Shown here: one piece after another, positions 25,197 to 37,142 of the stretch
Layout: each line of letters opens with the position of its first letter
Numbering within the stretch: the first letter of the stretch is position 1
NCBI RefSeq assembly: GCF_963662255.1
Contig: NW_026912199.1
Location: 1-64,000, forward strand
Direction: 5' to 3'
From: Cinclus cinclus
Lineage: Eukaryota > Chordata > Aves > Passeriformes > Cinclidae
DNA length: 64,000 bases
Notes under the pieces: model-generated
What the model was told of the DNA's origin: nothing
Databases searched by the model: none
What the model saw: only the letters and a program-made list of their open reading frames with translations
Program-made: the position numbers and the translations under genes

Positions 25197-26548
25197 ATGA
25201 CATCTGCCAAGTGGGCTCTTGAGTTTGGCTTCTTGGGGAAAAGTGCCTCCTTTCGGAGCCAAATTGCCTGCGGCCCATGCAGGGCTTTTGCCTCCAAAAA
25301 TTCCAAAAGGACGAGGATTTCTCCCAGAACAAAGCTGCCCCCTCCTCCAAACCTGGCTGCCATTGGAGGCCCAAACGTGCCCTACAAAATGACACCTGCC
25401 AAGTGGGCTCTTGAGTTTGGCTTCTTGGGTGGAAGTGCCTCCTTTCAAAGCCAACTTGCCTGCGGCCCGTCCTGGGCTTTTGCCTACAAAAATTCCATAA
25501 GGACGAGGATTTCTCCCAGACCAAAGCTGCCCCCTCCTCCAAACCTGGCTGCCATCGGAGGCCCAAACGCGCCCTACAAAATGACATCTGCCAAGTGGGC
25601 TCCTGAGTTTGGCTTCTTGGGGGAAAGTGCCTCCTTTCAAAGCCAACTTGCCTGCAGCCCGTGCTGGGCTTTTGCCTCCAAAAATTCCATAAGGACGAGG
25701 ATTTCTCCCAGACCAAAGCTGCCCCCTCCTCCAAACCTGGCTGCCATCGGAGGCCCAAACGCGCCCCACAAAATGACATCTGCATTGAGGCTTCTTGAGT
25801 TTGGCTTCTTGGGGGAAAGTGCCTCCTTTCAAAGCAACTTGCCTAACTTGCCTGCGGCCCATGCGGGGTTTTTGCCTACAAAAATTCCATAAGGACGAGG
25901 ATTTCTCCCAGACCAAAGCTGCCCCCTCCTCCAAACCTGGCTGCCATCGGAGGCCGAAACGTGCCCTACAAAATGACATCTGCCAAGTGGGCTCTTGAGT
26001 TTGGCTTCTTGGGTGGAAGTACCTCCTTTCAAAGCCAACTTGCCTGCGGCCCGTCCTGGGCTTTTGCCTACAAAAATTCCATAAGGACGAGGATTTCTCC
26101 CAGACCAAAGCTGCCCCCTCCTCCAAACCTGGCTGCCATCGGAGGCCCAAACGCGCCCCACAAAATGACACCTGCATTGAGGGTTCTTGAGTTTGGCTTC
26201 CTGGGGAAAAGTGCCTCCTTTCGGAGTCAACTTGCCTGCGGCCCATGCAGGGCTTTTGCCTACAAAAATTCCAGAAGGACGAGGATTTCTCCCAGACCAA
26301 AGCTGCCCCCTCCTCCAAACCTGGCTGCCATCGGAGGCCCAAACGTGCCCTACAAAATGACACCTGCCAAGTGGGCTCTTGAGTTTGGCTTCTTGGGTGG
26401 AAGTGCCTCCTTTCAAAGCCAACTTGCCTGCGGCCCATCCTGGGCTTTTGCCTACAAAAATTCCATAAGGACGAGGATTTCTCCCAGACCAAAGCTGCCC
26501 CCTCCTCCAAACCTGGCTGACATCGGAGGCCCAAACGCGCCCTACAAA
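25197..26548 (+). repeat. Seven-monomer tandem duplication, copy 2 (1352 bp)
   Basis: This unit is collinear with 23845-25196 at an offset of 1352 bp. The right-hand block A' (near 59059) contains only the start of one such unit, so the duplication is specific to the left copy or has been lost on the right. Confidence 0.92.
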
Positions 26549-27726
26549 ATGACATCTGCCAAGTGGGCTCTTGAGTTTGGCTTCTTGCGGAAAAGTGCCT
26601 CCTTTCAAAGCCAACTTGCCTAACTAGCCTGCGGCCCGTGCTGGGCTTTAGACTACAAAAATTCCATAAGGACGAGGATTTCTCCCAGACCAAAGCTGCC
26701 CCCTCCTCCAAACCTGGCTGACATCGGAGGCCCAAACGCGCCCCACAAAATGACATCTGCATTGAGGGTTCTTGAGTTTGGCTTCTTGGGGAAAAGTGCC
26801 TCCTTTCGGAGTCAACTTGCCTAACTTGCCTGCGGCCCATGTGGGGTTTTTGCCTACAAAAATTCCATAAGGACGAGGATTTCTCCCAGACCAAAGCTGC
26901 CCCCTCCTCCAAACCTGGCTGACATCGGAGGCCCAAACGCGCCCTACAAAATGACACCTGCCAAGTCGGCTCTTGAGTTTGGCTTCTTGGGGAAAAGTGA
27001 CTCCTTTCAAAACCAACTTGCCTGCGTCCCGTCCTGGGCTTTTGCTACAAAAATTCCATAAGGACGAGGATTCCTCCCAGACCAAAGCTGCCCCCTCCTC
27101 CAAACCTGGCTGCCATCGGAGGCCCAAACGCGCCCTACAAAATGACATCTGCCAAGTGGGCTCTTGAGTTTGGCTTTCTGGGGAAAAGTGCCTCCTTTCG
27201 GAGTCAACTTGCCTGCGGCTCATGCAGGGGTTTTGCCTACAAAAATTCCATAAGGACGAGGATTTCTCCCAGACCAAAGCTGCCCCCTCCTCCAAACCTG
27301 GCTGACATCGGAGGCCCAAACGCGCCCTACAAAATGACACCTGCCAAGTGGGCTCTTGAGTTTGGCTTCTTGGGGAAAATTGCCTCCTTTCGGAGTCAAC
27401 TTGCCGGCGGCCCATGCAGGGCTTTTGCCTACAAAAATTCCATAAGGACGAGGATTTCTCCCAGAACAAAGCTGCCCCCTCCTCCAAACCTGGCTGCCAT
27501 CGGAGGCCCAAACGCGCCCTACAAAATGACACCTGCCAAGTGGGCTCTTGAGTTTGGCTTCTTGCGGAAAAGTGCCTCCTTTCAAAGCCAACTTGCCTAA
27601 CTTGCCTGCGGCCCGTCCTGGGCTTTTGCCTACAAAAATTCCATAAGGATAAGGATTTCTCCCAGACCAAAGCTGCTCCCTCCTCCAAACCTGGCTGCCA
27701 TCGGAGGCCCAAACGCGCCCTACAAA
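26549..27726 (+). repeat. Bridge into the central higher-order cluster
   Basis: Monomers start at 26549, 26750, 26951 (D), 27142, 27334 and 27526. The D monomer at 26951 has the rare CCAAGTCGGCTC, as do those at 15044 and 60026. Sequence from 26951 to about 27533 matches 60026-60608 at an offset of 33075 bp. Confidence 0.87.
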
Positions 27727-27800
27727 ATGACATCTGCCAAGTGGGCTCTTGAGTTTGGCTTCTTGGGGAAAAGTGACTCCTTTCAAAACCAACTTGCCTG

Positions 27801-27816
27801 CGTCCCGTCCCGGACG
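27801..27816. repeat. Inverted repeat CGTCC-CGTCCC-GGACG in D' monomer
   Basis: Ordinary D monomers read CGTCCCGTCCCGGGCTTTTG. D' monomers have two substitutions in the 3' part (GGGCT to GGACG) that give a perfect 5-bp stem with a 6-nt spacer. All D' copies also have CCCTCCGCCAAACC downstream. Sites start at 15903, 27801, 31528, 32313, 33491, 37217, 38002, 39180, 43499 and 47818. Confidence 0.9.
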
Positions 27817-30752
27817 TTTGCTACAAAAATTCCATAAGGACGAGGATTCCTCCCAGACCAAAGCTGCCCCCTCCGCCAAACCTGGCTGCCATCGGAGGCC
27901 CAAACGCGCCCTACAAAATGACATCTGCCAAGTGGGCTCTTGAGTTTGGCTTCTTGGGGAAAAGTGCCTCCTTTCGGAGTCAACTTGCCGGCGGCCCATG
28001 CAGGGCTTTTGCCTCCAAAAATTCCAGAAGGACGAGGATTTCTCCCAGACCAAAGCTGCCCCCTCCTCCAAACCTGGCTGCCATCAGAGGCCCAAACGAG
28101 CCTTACAAAATGACACCTGCCAAGTGGGCTCTTGAGTTTGGCTTCTTGGGGAAAAGTGCCTCCTTTCGGAGCCAACTTGCCTAACTTGCCTGCGGCCTGT
28201 GCTGGGCTTTTGCCTACAAAAATTCCATAAGGACGAGGATTTCTCCCAGACCAAAGCTGCCCCCTCCTCCAAACCTGGCTGCCATTGGAGGCCCAAACGC
28301 GCCCTACAAAATGACATCTGTCGAGTGGGCTCTTGTGTTTGGCTTCTTGGGGAAAAGTGCCTCCTTTCGGAGCCAAATTGCCTAACTTGCCTGCGGCCCG
28401 TCCTGGGCTTTTGCCTCCAAAAATTCCAGAAGGACGAGGATTTCTCCCAGACCAAAGCTGCCCCCTCCTCCAAACCTGGCTGCCATCGGAGGCCCAAACG
28501 TGCCCCACAAAATGACACCTGCATTGAGGGTTCTTGAGTTTGGCTTCTTGGGGAAAAGTGCCTCCTTTCGGAGCCAACTTGCCTAACTTGCCTGCGGCCC
28601 GTCCTGGGCTTTTGCCTCCAAAAATTCCAGAAGGACGAGGATTTCTCCCAGACCAAAGCTGCCCCCTCCGCGAAACCTGGCTGCCATTGGAGGCCCAAAC
28701 GTGCCCTACAAAATGACACCTGCCAAGTGGGCTCTTGAGTTTGGCTTCTTGGGGAAAAGTGACTCCTTTCAAAACCAACTTGCCTGTGTCCCGTCCCGGG
28801 CTTTTGCTACAAAAATTCCAGAAGGACGAGGATTTCTCCCAGACCAAAGCTGCCCCCTCCTCCAAACCTGGCTGCCATCGGAGGCCCAAACGTGCCCTAC
28901 AAAATGACACCTGCCAAGTGGGCTCTTGAGTTTGGCTTCTTGGGTGGAAGTACCTCCTTTCAAAGCCAACTTGCATGCGGCCCGTCCTGGGCTTTTGCCT
29001 ACAAAAATTCCATAAGGACGAGGATTTCTCCCAGACCAAAGCTGCCCCCTCCTCCAAACCTGGCTGCCATTGGAGGCCCAAACGCGCCCTACAAAATGAC
29101 ATCTGCCAAGTGGGCTCTTGAGTTTGGCTTCTTGGGGGAAAGTGCCTCCTTTCAAAGCCAACTTGCCTAACTAGCCTGCGGCCCGTGCTGGGCTTTAGAC
29201 TACAAAAATTCCATAAGGACGAGGATTTCTCCCAGACCAAAGCTGCCCCCTCCTCCAAACCTGCCTGCCATCAGAGGCCCAAATGCGCCCCACAAAATGA
29301 CATCTGCCAAGTGGGCTCTTGAGTTTGGCTTCTTGGGGAAAAGTGCCTCCTTTCGGAGCCAACTTGCCTAACTTGCCTGCGGCCCGTCCTGGGCTTTTGC
29401 CTCCAAAAATTCCAGAAGGACGAGGATTTCTCCCAGACCAAAGCTGCCCCCTCCTCCAAACCTGGCTGCCATCGGAGGCCCAAACGCGCCCTACAAAATG
29501 ACATCTGCCAAGTGGGCTCTTGAGTTTGGCTTCTTGGGGAAAAGTGCCTCCTTTCGGAGTCAACTTGCCTGCGGCCCATGCAGGGCTTTTGCCGACAAAA
29601 ATTCCATAAGGACGAGGATTTCTCCCAGACCAAAGCTGCCCCCTCCTCCAAACCTGGCTGCCATCGGAGGCCCAAACGTGCCCTACAAAATGACACCTGC
29701 CAAGTGGGCTCTTGAGTTTGGCTTCTTGGGTGGAAGTGCCTCCTTTCAAAGCCAACTTGCCTGCGGCCCATGCAGGGCTTTTGCCTACAAAAATTCCATA
29801 AGGACGAGGATTTCTCCCAGACCAAAGCTGCCCCCTCCTCCAAACCTGGCTGCCATCGGAGGCCCAAACGCGCCCTACAAAATGACATCTGCCAAGTGGG
29901 CTCTTGAGATTGGCTTCTTGGGGAAAAGTGCCTCCTTTCAAAGCCAACTTGCCTAACTAGCCTGCGGCCCGTGCTGGGCTTTAGACTACAAAAATTCTAG
30001 AAGGACGAGGATTTCTCCCAGACCAAAGCTGCCCCCTCCTCCAAACCTGGCTGCCATCAGAGGCCCAAACGCGCCCCACAAAATGACATCTGCCAAGTGG
30101 GCTCTTGAGTTTGGCTTCTTGGGGAAAAGTGACTCCTTTCAAAACCAACTTGCCTAACTTGCCGGCGGCCCGTCCTGGGCTTTTGCCTCCAAAAATTCCA
30201 GAAGGACGAGGATTTCTCCCAGACCAAAGCTGCCCCCTCCTCCAAACCTGGCTGCCATCGGAGGCCCAAACGCGCCCCACAAAATGACACCTGCATTGAG
30301 GGTTCTTGATTTTGGCTTCCTGGGGAAAAGTGCCTCCTTTCGGAGTCAACTTGCCTGCGGCCCATGCAGAGCTTTTGCCTACAAAAATTCCATAAGGACG
30401 AGGATTTCTCCCAGACCAAAGCTGCCCCCTCCTCCAAACCTGGCTGCCATCGGAGGCCCAAACGTGCCCTACAAAATGACACCTGCCAAGTGGGCTCTTG
30501 AGTTTGGCTTCTTGGGTGGAAGTGCCTCCTTTCAAAGCCAACTTGCCTGCGGCCCGTCCTGGGCTTTTGCCTACAAAAATTCCATAAGGACGAGGATTTC
30601 TCCCAGACCAAAGCTGCCCCCTCCTCCAAACCTGGCTGCCATCGGAGGCCCAAACGCGCCCTACAAAATGACATCTGCCAAGTGGGCTCTTGAGTTTGGC
30701 TTCTTGCGGAAAAGTGCCTCCTTTCAAAGCCAACTTGCCTAACTAGCCTGCA

Positions 30753-30765
30753 GCACATTCTGTGC
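30753..30765. repeat. Inverted repeat GCAC-ATTCT-GTGC, compensated dyad
   Basis: The arms GCAC and GTGC flank a 5-nt spacer at the place where most monomers have GCCC-N5-GGGC. The closest ordinary form is GCCC-ATTCT-GGGC, within the same CTAGCCTGCAG context at 9825-9837. The two differ by one substitution in each arm, and these preserve complementarity. Identical copies start at 36442, 42724, 47043, 50770, 61472 and 63245. Confidence 0.9.
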
Positions 30766-31453
30766 TTTTGCCTACAAAAATTCCATAAGGACGAGGATTT
30801 CTCCCAGACCAAAGCTGCCCCCTCCTCCAAACCTGGCTGCCATCGGAGGCCCAAACGCGCCCTACAAAATGACATCTGCCAAGTGGGCTCTTGAGTTTGG
30901 CTTTCTGGGGAAAAGTGCCTCCTTTCGGAGTCAACTTGCCTGCGGCTCATGCAGGGGTTTTGCCTACAAAAATTCCATAAGGACGAGGATTTCTCCCAGA
31001 CCAAAGCTGCCCCCTCCTCCAAACCTGGCTGACATCGGAGGCCCAAACGCGCCCTACAAAATGACACCTGCCAAGTGGGCTCTTGAGTTTGGCTTCTTGG
31101 GGAAAATTGCCTCCTTTCGGAGTCAACTTGCCGGCGGCCCATGCAGGGCTTTTGCCTACAAAAATTCCATAAGGACGAGGATTTCTCCCAGAACAAAGCT
31201 GCCCCCTCCTCCAAACCTGGCTGCCATCGGAGGCCCAAACGCGCCCTACAAAATGACACCTGCCAAGTGGGCTCTTGAGTTTGGCTTCTTGCGGAAAAGT
31301 GCCTCCTTTCAAAGCCAACTTGCCTAACTTGCCTGCGGCCCGTCCTGGGCTTTTGCCTACAAAAATTCCATAAGGACAAGGATTTCTCCCAGACCAAAGC
31401 TGCTCCCTCCTCCAAACCTGGCTGCCATCGGAGGCCCAAACGCGCCCTACAAA

Positions 31454-32238
31454 ATGACATCTGCCAAGTGGGCTCTTGAGTTTGGCTTCTTGGGGAAAAG
31501 TGACTCCTTTCAAAACCAACTTGCCTGCGTCCCGTCCCGGACGTTTGCTACAAAAATTCCATAAGGACGAGGATTCCTCCCAGACCAAAGCTGCCCCCTC
31601 CGCCAAACCTGGCTGCCATCGGAGGCCCAAACGCGCCCTACAAAATGACATCTGCCAAGTGGGCTCTTGAGTTTGGCTTCTTGGGGAAAAGTGCCTCCTT
31701 TCGGAGTCAACTTGCCGGCGGCCCATGCAGGGCTTTTGCCTCCAAAAATTCCAGAAGGACGAGGATTTCTCCCAGACCAAAGCTGCCCCCTCCTCCAAAC
31801 CTGGCTGCCATCGGAGGCCCAAACGCGCCCTACAAAATGACACCTGCCAAGTGGGCTCTTGAGTTTGGCTTCTTGGGGAAAAGTGCCTCCTTTCGGAGCC
31901 AACTTTCCTAACTTGCCTGCGGCCTGTGCTGGGCTTTTGCCTACAAAAATTCCATAAGGACGAGGATTTCTCCCAGAACAAAGCTGCCCCCTCCTCCAAA
32001 CCTGGCTGCCATCGGAGGCCCAAACGCGCCCTACAAAATGACACCTGCCAAGTGGGCTCTTGAGTTTGGCTTCTTGCGGAAAAGTGCCTCCTTTCAAAGC
32101 CAACTTGCCTAACTTGCCTGCGGCCCGTCCTGGGCTTTTGCCTACAAAAATTCCATAAGGACAAGGATTTCTCCCAGACCAAAGCTGCTCCCTCCTCCAA
32201 ACCTGGCTGCCATCGGAGGCCCAAACGCGCCCTACAAA
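31454..32238 (+). repeat. Four-monomer D'-led unit (785 bp)
   Basis: Monomers are 31454 (D', 191 bp), 31645 (192), 31837 (201) and 32038 (201). The block recurs at 37143-37927, 5689 bp downstream. The monomer at 31837 carries CCAACTTTCCTAACTTGCC with GCGGCCTGTGCTGGGC. Confidence 0.92.
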
Positions 32239-33416
32239 ATGACATCTGCCAAGTGGGCTCTTGAGTTTGGCTTCTTGGGGAAAAGTGACTCCTTTCAAAA
32301 CCAACTTGCCTGCGTCCCGTCCCGGACGTTTGCTACAAAAATTCCATAAGGACGAGGATTCCTCCCAGACCAAAGCTGCCCCCTCCGCCAAACCTGGCTG
32401 CCATCGGAGGCCCAAACGCGCCCTACAAAATGACATCTGCCAAGTGGGCTCTTGAGTTTGGCTTCTTGGGGAAAAGTGCCTCCTTTCGGAGTCAACTTGC
32501 CGGCGGCCCATGCAGGGCTTTTGCCTCCAAAAATTCCAGAAGGACGAGGATTTCTCCCAGACCAAAGCTGCCCCCTCCTCCAAACCTGGCTGCCATCGGA
32601 GGCCCAAACGCGCCCTACAAAATGACACCTGCCAAGTGGGCTCTTGAGTTTGGCTTCTTGGGGAAAAGTGCCTCCTTTCGGAGCCAACTTTCCTAACTTG
32701 CCTGCGGCCTGTGCTGGGCTTTTGCCTACAAAAATTCCATAAGGACGAGGATTTCTCCCAGACCAAAGCTGCCCCCTCCTCCAAACCTGGCTGCCATTGG
32801 AGGCCCAAACGCGCCCTACAAAATGACATCTGCCAAGTGGGCTCTTGTGTTTGGCTTCTTGGGGAAAAGTGCCTCCTTTCGGAGCCAAATTGCCTAACTT
32901 GCCTGCGGCCCGTCCTGGGCTTTTGCCTCCAAAAATTCCAGAAGGACGAGGATTTCTCCCAGACCAAAGCTGCCCCCTCCTCCAAACCTGGCTGACATCG
33001 GAGGCCCAAACGCGCCCTACAAAATGACACCTGCCAAGTGGGCTCTTGAGTTTGGCTTCTTGGGGAAAATTGCCTCCTTTCGGAGTCAACTTGCCGGCGG
33101 CCCATGCAGGGCTTTTGCCTACAAAAATTCCATAAGGACGAGGATTTCTCCCAGAACAAAGCTGCCCCCTCCTCCAAACCTGGCTGCCATCGGAGGCCCA
33201 AACGCGCCCTACAAAATGACACCTGCCAAGTGGGCTCTTGAGTTTGGCTTCTTGCGGAAAAGTGCCTCCTTTCAAAGCCAACTTGCCTAACTTGCCTGCG
33301 GCCCGTCCTGGGCTTTTGCCTACAAAAATTCCATAAGGACAAGGATTTCTCCCAGACCAAAGCTGCTCCCTCCTCCAAACCTGGCTGCCATCGGAGGCCC
33401 AAACGCGCCCTACAAA
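32239..33416 (+). repeat. Six-monomer D'-led unit (1178 bp)
   Basis: Monomers start at 32239 (D'), 32430, 32622, 32823, 33024 and 33216. It recurs at 37928-39105 with the same offset of 5689 bp. Confidence 0.92.
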
Positions 33417-36400
33417 ATGACATCTGCCAAGTGGGCTCTTGAGTTTGGCTTCTTGGGGAAAAGTGACTCCTTTCAAAACCAACTTGCCTGCGTCCCGTCC
33501 CGGACGTTTGCTACAAAAATTCCATAAGGACGAGGATTCCTCCCAGACCAAAGCTGCCCCCTCCGCCAAACCTGGCTGCCATCGGAGGCCCAAACGCGCC
33601 CTACAAAATGACATCTGCCAAGTGGGCTCTTGAGTTTGGCTTCTTGGGGAAAAGTGCCTCCTTTCGGAGTCAACTTGCCGGCGGCCCATGCAGGGCTTTT
33701 GCCTCCAAAAATTCCAGAAGGACGAGGATTTCTCCCAGACCAAAGCTGCCCCCTCCTCCAAACCTGGCTGCCATCGGAGGCCCAAACGAGCCTTACAAAA
33801 TGACACCTGCCAAGTGGGCTCTTGAGTTTGGCTTCTTGGGGAAAAGTGCCTCCTTTCGGAGCCAACTTTCCTAACTTGCCTGCGGCCTGTGCTGGGCTTT
33901 TGCCTACAAAAATTCCATAAGGACGAGGATTTCTCCCAGACCAAAGCTGCCCCCTCCTCCAAACCTGGCTGCCATTGGAGGCCCAAACGCGCCCTACAAA
34001 ATGACATCTGCCAAGTGGGCTCTTGTGTTTGGCTTCTTGCGGAAAAGTGCCTCCTTTCGGAGCCAAATTGCCTAACTTGCCTGCGGCCCGTCCTGGGCTT
34101 TTGCCTCCAAAAATTCCAGAAGGACGAGGATTTCTCCCAGACCAAAGCTGCCCCCTCCTCCAAACCTGGCTGCCATCGGAGGCCCAAACGTGCCCCACAA
34201 AATGACACCTGCATTGAGGGTTCTTGAGTTTGGCTTCTTGGGGAAAAGTGCCTCCTTTCGGAGCCAACTTGCCTAACTTGCCTGCGGCCCGTCCTGGGCT
34301 TTTGCCTCCAAAAATTCCAGAAGGACGAGGATTTCTCCCAGACCAAAGCTGCCCCCTCCGCGAAACCTGGCTGCCATTGGAGGCCCAAACGTGCCCTACA
34401 AAATGACACCTGCCAAGTGGGCTCTTGAGTTTGGCTTCTTGGGGAAAAGTGACTCCTTTCAAAACCAACTTGCCTGTATCCCGTCCCGGGCTTTTGCTAC
34501 AAAAATTCCAGAAGGACGAGGATTTCTCCCAGACCAAAGCTGCCCCCTCCTCCAAACCTGGCTGCCATCGGAGGCCCAAACGTGCCCTACAAAATGACAC
34601 CTGCCAAGTGGGCTCTTGAGTTTGGCTTCTTGGGTGGAAGTACCTCCTTTCAAAGCCAACTTGCATGCGGCCCGTCCTGGGCTTTTGCCTACAAAAATTC
34701 CATAAGGACGAGGATTTCTCCCAGACCAAAGCTGCCCCCTCCTCCAAACCTGGCTGCCATTGGAGGCCCAAACGCGCCCTACAAAATGACATCTGCCAAG
34801 TGGGCTCTTGAGTTTGGCTTCTTGGGGGAAAGTGCCTCCTTTCAAAGCCAACTTGCCTAACTTGCCTGCGGCCCGTGCTGGGCTTTAGACTACAAAAATT
34901 CCATAAGGACGAGGATTTCTCCCAGAACAAAGCTGCCCCCTCCTCCAAACCTGCCTGCCATCAGAGGCCCAAATGCGCCCCACAAAATGACATCTGCCAA
35001 GTGGGCTCTTGAGTTTGGCTTCTTGGGGAAAAGTGCCTCCTTTCGGAGCCAACTTGCCTAACTTGCCTGCGGCCCGTCCTGGGCTTTTGCCTCCAAAAAT
35101 TCCAGAAGGACGAGGATTTCTCCCAGACCAAACTGCCCCCTCCTCCAAACCTGGCTGCCATCGGAGGCCCAAACGCGCCCTACAAAATGACATCTGCCAA
35201 GTGGGCTCTTGAGTTTGGCTTCTTGGGGAAAAGTGCCTCCTTTCGGAGTCAACTTGCCTGCGGCCCATGCAGGGCTTTTGCCGACAAAAATTCCATAAGG
35301 ACGAGGATTCCTCCCAGACCAAAGCTGCCCCCTCCGCCAAACCTGGCTGCCATCGGAGGCCCAAACGTGCCCTACAAAATGACACCTGCCAAGTGGGCTC
35401 TTGAGTTTGGCTTCTTGGGTGGAAGTGCCTCCTTTCAAAGCTAACTTGCCTGCGGCCCATGCAGGGCTTTTGCCTACAAAAATTCCATAAGGACGAGGAT
35501 TTCTCCCAGACCAAAGCTGCCCCCTCCTCCAAACCTGGCTGCCATCGGAGGCCCAAACGCGCCCTACAAAATGACATCTGCCAAGTGGGCTCTTGAGATT
35601 GGCTTCTTGCGGAAAAGTGCCTCCTTTCAAAGCCAACTTGCCTAACTAGCCTGCGGCCCGTGCTGGGCTTTAGACTACAAAAATTCCAGAAGGACGAGGA
35701 TTTCTCCCAGACCAAAGCTGCCCCCTCCTCCAAACCTGGCTGCCATCAGAGGCCCAAACGCGCCCCACAAAATGACATCTGCCAAGTGGGCTCTTGAGTT
35801 TGGCTTCTTGGGGAAAAGTGCCTCCTTTCGGAGCCAACTTGCCTAACTTGCCGGCGGCCCGTCCTGGGCTTTTGCCTCCAAAAATTCCAGAAGGACGAGG
35901 ATTTCTCCCAGACCAAAGCTGCCCCCTCCTCCAAACCTGGCTGCCATCGGAGGCCCAAACGCGCCCCACAAAATGACACCTGCATTGAGGGTTCTTGATT
36001 TTGGCTTCCTGGGGAAAAGTGCCTCCTTTCGGAGTCAACTTGCCTGCGGCCCATGCAGAGCTTTTGCCTACAAAAATTCCATAAGGACGAGGATTTCTCC
36101 CAGACCAAAGCTGCCCCCTCCTCCAAACCTGGCTGCCATCGGAGGCCCAAACGTGCCCTACAAAATGACACCTGCCAAGTGGGCTCTTGAGTTTGGCTTC
36201 TTGGGTGGAAGTGCCTCCTTTCAAAGCCAACTTGCCTGCGGCCCGTCCTGGGCTTTTGCCTACAAAAATTCCATAAGGACGAGGATTTCTCCCAGACCAA
36301 AGCTGCCCCCTCCTCCAAACCTGGCTGCCATCGGAGGCCCAAACGCGCCCTACAAAATGACATCTGCCAAGTGGGCTCTTGAGTTTGGCTTCTTGCGGAA

Positions 36401-37142
36401 AAGTGCCTCCTTTCAAAGCCAACTTGCCTAACTAGCCTGCAGCACATTCTGTGCTTTTGCCTACAAAAATTCCATAAGGACGAGGATTTCTCCCAGACCA
36501 AAGCTGCCCCCTCCTCCAAACCTGGCTGCCATCGGAGGCCCAAACGCGCCCTACAAAATGACATCTGCCAAGTGGGCTCTTGAGTTTGGCTTTCTGGGGA
36601 AAAGTGCCTCCTTTCGGAGTCAACTTGCCTGCGGCTCATGCAGGGGTTTTGCCTACAAAAATTCCATAAGGACGAGGATTTCTCCCAGACCAAAGCTGCC
36701 CCCTCCTCCAAACCTGGCTGACATCGGAGGCCCAAACGCGCCCTACAAAATGACACCTGCCAAGTGGGCTCTTGAGTTTGGCTTCTTGGGGAAAATTGCC
36801 TCCTTTCGGAGTCAACTTGCCGGCGGCCCATGCAGGGCTTTTGCCTACAAAAATTCCATAAGGACGAGGATTTCTCCCAGAACAAAGCTGCCCCCTCCTC
36901 CAAACCTGGCTGCCATCGGAGGCCCAAACGCGCCCTACAAAATGACACCTGCCAAGTGGGCTCTTGAGTTTGGCTTCTTGCGGAAAAGTGCCTCCTTTCA
37001 AAGCCAACTTGCCTAACTTGCCTGCGGCCCGTCCTGGGCTTTTGCCTACAAAAATTCCATAAGGCCAAGGATTTCTCCCAGACGAAAGCTGCTCCCTCCT
37101 CCAAACCTGGCTGCCATCGGAGGCCCAAACGCGCCCTACAAA
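33417..37142 (+). repeat. Central cluster higher-order unit U2 (3726 bp)
   Basis: U2 has the same 19-monomer order as U1 at an offset of 5690/5689 bp. It is 1 bp shorter because GACCAAACTGCC near 35127 lacks one G present in U1. The GCAC/GTGC dyad is at 36442-36454. Confidence 0.92.

Larger units (their letters stand above)
27727..31453 (+). repeat. Central cluster higher-order unit U1 (3727 bp, 19 monomers)
   Basis: Monomers start at 27727 (D'), 27918, 28110, 28311, 28512, 28713 (D), 28904, 29096, 29297, 29498, 29690, 29882, 30083, 30284, 30476, 30668, 30869, 31061 and 31253. Two adjacent four-monomer blocks of 786 bp lie at 29297-30082 and 30083-30868. Landmarks are the D' dyad at 27801, TTCTTGATTTTGGC near 30303 and the GCAC/GTGC dyad at 30753. 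The monomer at 30083 carries a D-like GACTCCTTTCAAAACC head absent from the matching monomer in U2 (35772), which suggests local conversion. Confidence 0.92.

Noticed and set aside
24609..25892. 427-codon plus-strand open frame
   Set aside because: It is a run of short-form and 200-bp monomers without the TAA introduced by the 9-bp duplication. It begins and ends wherever long-form monomers occur, as expected of satellite and not of a gene.
24477..26957. 826-codon open reading frame on the minus strand (and others of 680-704 codons at 32295-34409, 37984-40098, 53096-55183 and 59705-61750)
   Set aside because: They arise from stop-free satellite monomers with lengths divisible by three. The predicted peptides switch register within one frame at 191/200-bp monomers, have no recognisable domain, and equally open frames occur on the other strand. 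No CDS is called.
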